Origin: Candidatus Aminicenantota bacterium
Lineage (GTDB): Bacteria > Acidobacteriota > B3-B38 > Guanabaribacteriales > B3-B38
Direction: 5' to 3'
DNA length: 5,806 bases
Assembly: GCA_029880275.1 (NCBI GenBank)
Contig: JAOUOQ010000126.1
Span: forward strand, 1-5,806
Each line of letters begins with the position of its first letter. Position 1 is the stretch's first letter. The notes below the pieces were generated by a model, which saw only the letters and a program-made list of their open reading frames with translations, had not been told where the DNA came from and did not search any database. Position numbers and translations under genes: made by a program. Shown one piece after another: positions 4,365-5,806 of the stretch.

Positions 4365-5806
4365 ATGAAAAAAATATTAGCATTAATTATTACCATTCTG
4401 GTAATTATAGGAGGAGTCATCTTAATAGGGATGCTCCTCAGAGGAACATCGGTAGACAGAATTGAGAAGCTCATCCCCGAAACCACCCTCGCCTACTTTT
4501 CGCTCTCAGATATATCCCAGGCTAAAGAGGATATAAAAGACACCAGGCTGTGGCATGCCTTACAGGAAGCAGAGCTCCTGCCGCAACTGAGAAAGCTCTG
4601 GGGGGAAAAGGTTGAAGAGTTTGCCCAGGAAACCGGGGTCAGTATAGGACAAATCATTCCTTTTTTTAGCCGAGCTGCAGCCATAGCCATTACTTCCTTT
4701 GACCCATCCGAAGCAATCCCCCTGGGAGTGGTAATTGCAGCCGATGCGGCCGGCACTAAGAAGGCTCTAAATAAATACCTCAAGGACACCCTTACTCCAC
4801 AGCTAAAAGAAAAGGGGCTTCTCATTGGTGAGGTTGAGCATAAAGGAATTACATACCATTATTGGGCTTCAACTTCAGGGAAAAAGGTGTGCTATGGATT
4901 CCTGAAGAATATCTTCTTGGTATCGGTTACTGGTGAAGAGACCTTCAAGGCTGTTATAAACACTCATCAAGGGGAGAATGATTCACTGCGGAAGTACCGA
5001 CCCTTCAGGCGAATTAAGAGGCTGCTGGGCTATAAGAAGGGTGCTCTCGGTTACCTAAATTTTAAGCTGTTCCTTGAGCAGAGTTCTATCCTTTCTTTAT
5101 TAAATGCTGCCTCGAAGAGCGAACTCTTAAAACTTAGCGGTATCACCTCCCTGGAAACCATCGGCTATTACTCCTTTGTTGAAGAGGAAGGTTTCAAAGA
5201 GCGGTTTTTCCTGGCTACTGAAAAGCATCCCCAAGGTCTGCTAAAAATAATGTTGCGCCACCCACCGCGGAAGATGCATTCCCCGGCTTATGTCCCCAGA
5301 AGTATAAAAAACCTTTCCATTCTCACTTTTGAAGACCCTCCGGAGCTATGGGAGGAGATAGATGAAATGCTTTCCACCATCCTTGCCGAGGAGAACTATA
5401 ACCGGTTCAAAGAACGACTCAGCGCAGCGGAAAAAGGGCTGAACTTTAGCTTGCAGGAAGACTTCCTGGAGTGCCTGGGCAATGAGTTAGCCGTGGGAAC
5501 TGACATAGCTCCCCTCTTAGCTCTTTCTGAAAAACTGACTCCTCAGACCATAATGGCGAGGCTCCCTGTCATTCTCCTTATAAAAGTGGAAAATCAGAAA
5601 AGGTTTACCCGCACGATGGATAGGGCATTATCCCTGGCTAACTTAACTTTGAAGGCAGCATCCAAAGAGGAAATGTGTGGAGACCGCTCTGTGAAGTATA
5701 TGGAACTCGAACTGGCGGGTCAAAAAATTAGCCCGGGCTTCGCTTTTGTGGAGGACTTTCTGATTATAGGAAATGATAAGTCGTTGGTCAGAGAGGCAAT
5801 TAACGC
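4365..5806 (+). CDS. Membrane-anchored DUF3352-like protein, 3' end missing
   Basis: Uncharacterised protein. 480 codons are open without a stop to the window edge, so the C-terminus is missing. MKK followed by a hydrophobic helix (about 4-25) gives a signal anchor that leaves the rest outside the cytoplasmic membrane. The exported part starts LIPETTLAYFSLSDI (36-50), the kind of opening seen in DUF3352 proteins. Later it has DFLECLGNELAVG (366-378) and FVEDFLIIGNDKSLVREAI (461-479), which also resemble that family. Two segments, 159-198 and 438-479, look like copies of one unit (GFxxxxxFLI/V...AI), indicating an internal duplication. I see no catalytic motif. It follows pyrE by 95 bases but has its own promoter. 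Family assignment is from memory of motif style, and the biochemical role is unknown. Confidence 0.8.
   Translation, partial: MKKILALIITILVIIGGVILIGMLLRGTSVDRIEKLIPETTLAYFSLSDISQAKEDIKDTRLWHALQEAELLPQLRKLWGEKVEEFAQETGVSIGQIIPFFSRAAAIAITSFDPSEAIPLGVVIAADAAGTKKALNKYLKDTLTPQLKEKGLLIGEVEHKGITYHYWASTSGKKVCYGFLKNIFLVSVTGEETFKAVINTHQGENDSLRKYRPFRRIKRLLGYKKGALGYLNFKLFLEQSSILSLLNAASKSELLKLSGITSLETIGYYSFVEEEGFKERFFLATEKHPQGLLKIMLRHPPRKMHSPAYVPRSIKNLSILTFEDPPELWEEIDEMLSTILAEENYNRFKERLSAAEKGLNFSLQEDFLECLGNELAVGTDIAPLLALSEKLTPQTIMARLPVILLIKVENQKRFTRTMDRALSLANLTLKAASKEEMCGDRSVKYMELELAGQKISPGFAFVEDFLIIGNDKSLVREAIN

Noticed and set aside
4493..4825. Minus-strand ORF of 110 codons with hydrophobic stretches
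   Set aside because: It is antisense to the DUF3352-like gene, which has promoter, ribosome site and 480 open codons. No independent support.

Overview
The window looks like ordinary chromosomal DNA from a bacterium, with moderate GC in the genes and AT-rich gaps between them. It holds four complete protein genes and one that runs off the right end. I see no rRNA, tRNA, CRISPR array, insertion sequence or phage gene. The host is probably an uncultured or deep-branching lineage. Its orotate phosphoribosyltransferase is of the short Thermus type. It also has a split MacB-like exporter whose adaptor carries a TolC-docking motif, which points to a cell with an outer membrane. I cannot name a phylum from the sequence alone.

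Left part (about 87-3389, minus strand): a three-gene operon in the order adaptor (MacA-like, 3389-2085), ATPase (2046-1339), permease (1304-87). The gaps are 38 and 34 bases, and each gene has its own Shine-Dalgarno sequence. Together they should form a tripartite MacAB-type machine. The ATPase and a four-helix FtsX/MacB permease work at the inner membrane, and the adaptor bridges to an outer-membrane TolC-like channel that is not in the window. Substrate is unknown. A possible further minus-strand gene may begin at base 31, but only ten codons are visible.

Centre (3390-3696): a 307-base AT-rich divergent control region. It contains three copies of TCTGCTAT. Two of these form extended -10 promoter elements facing pyrE, and the nearer one would give pyrE an almost leaderless mRNA. 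There is also a 12-bp palindrome, a possible 27-codon leader ORF, and a weak candidate promoter for the exporter operon.

Right part (3697-5806, plus strand): pyrE (pyrimidine synthesis), then a membrane-anchored DUF3352-like protein with a visible internal duplication, cut off by the window end. The second gene has its own very good promoter (TTGATT, 17 bases, TATAAT) and a G-rich Shine-Dalgarno, so it need not depend on pyrE transcription.

I found no clearly new system. The points most worth a second look are the pyrE control region, the adaptor's charged insertion, and the uncharacterised DUF3352-like protein.
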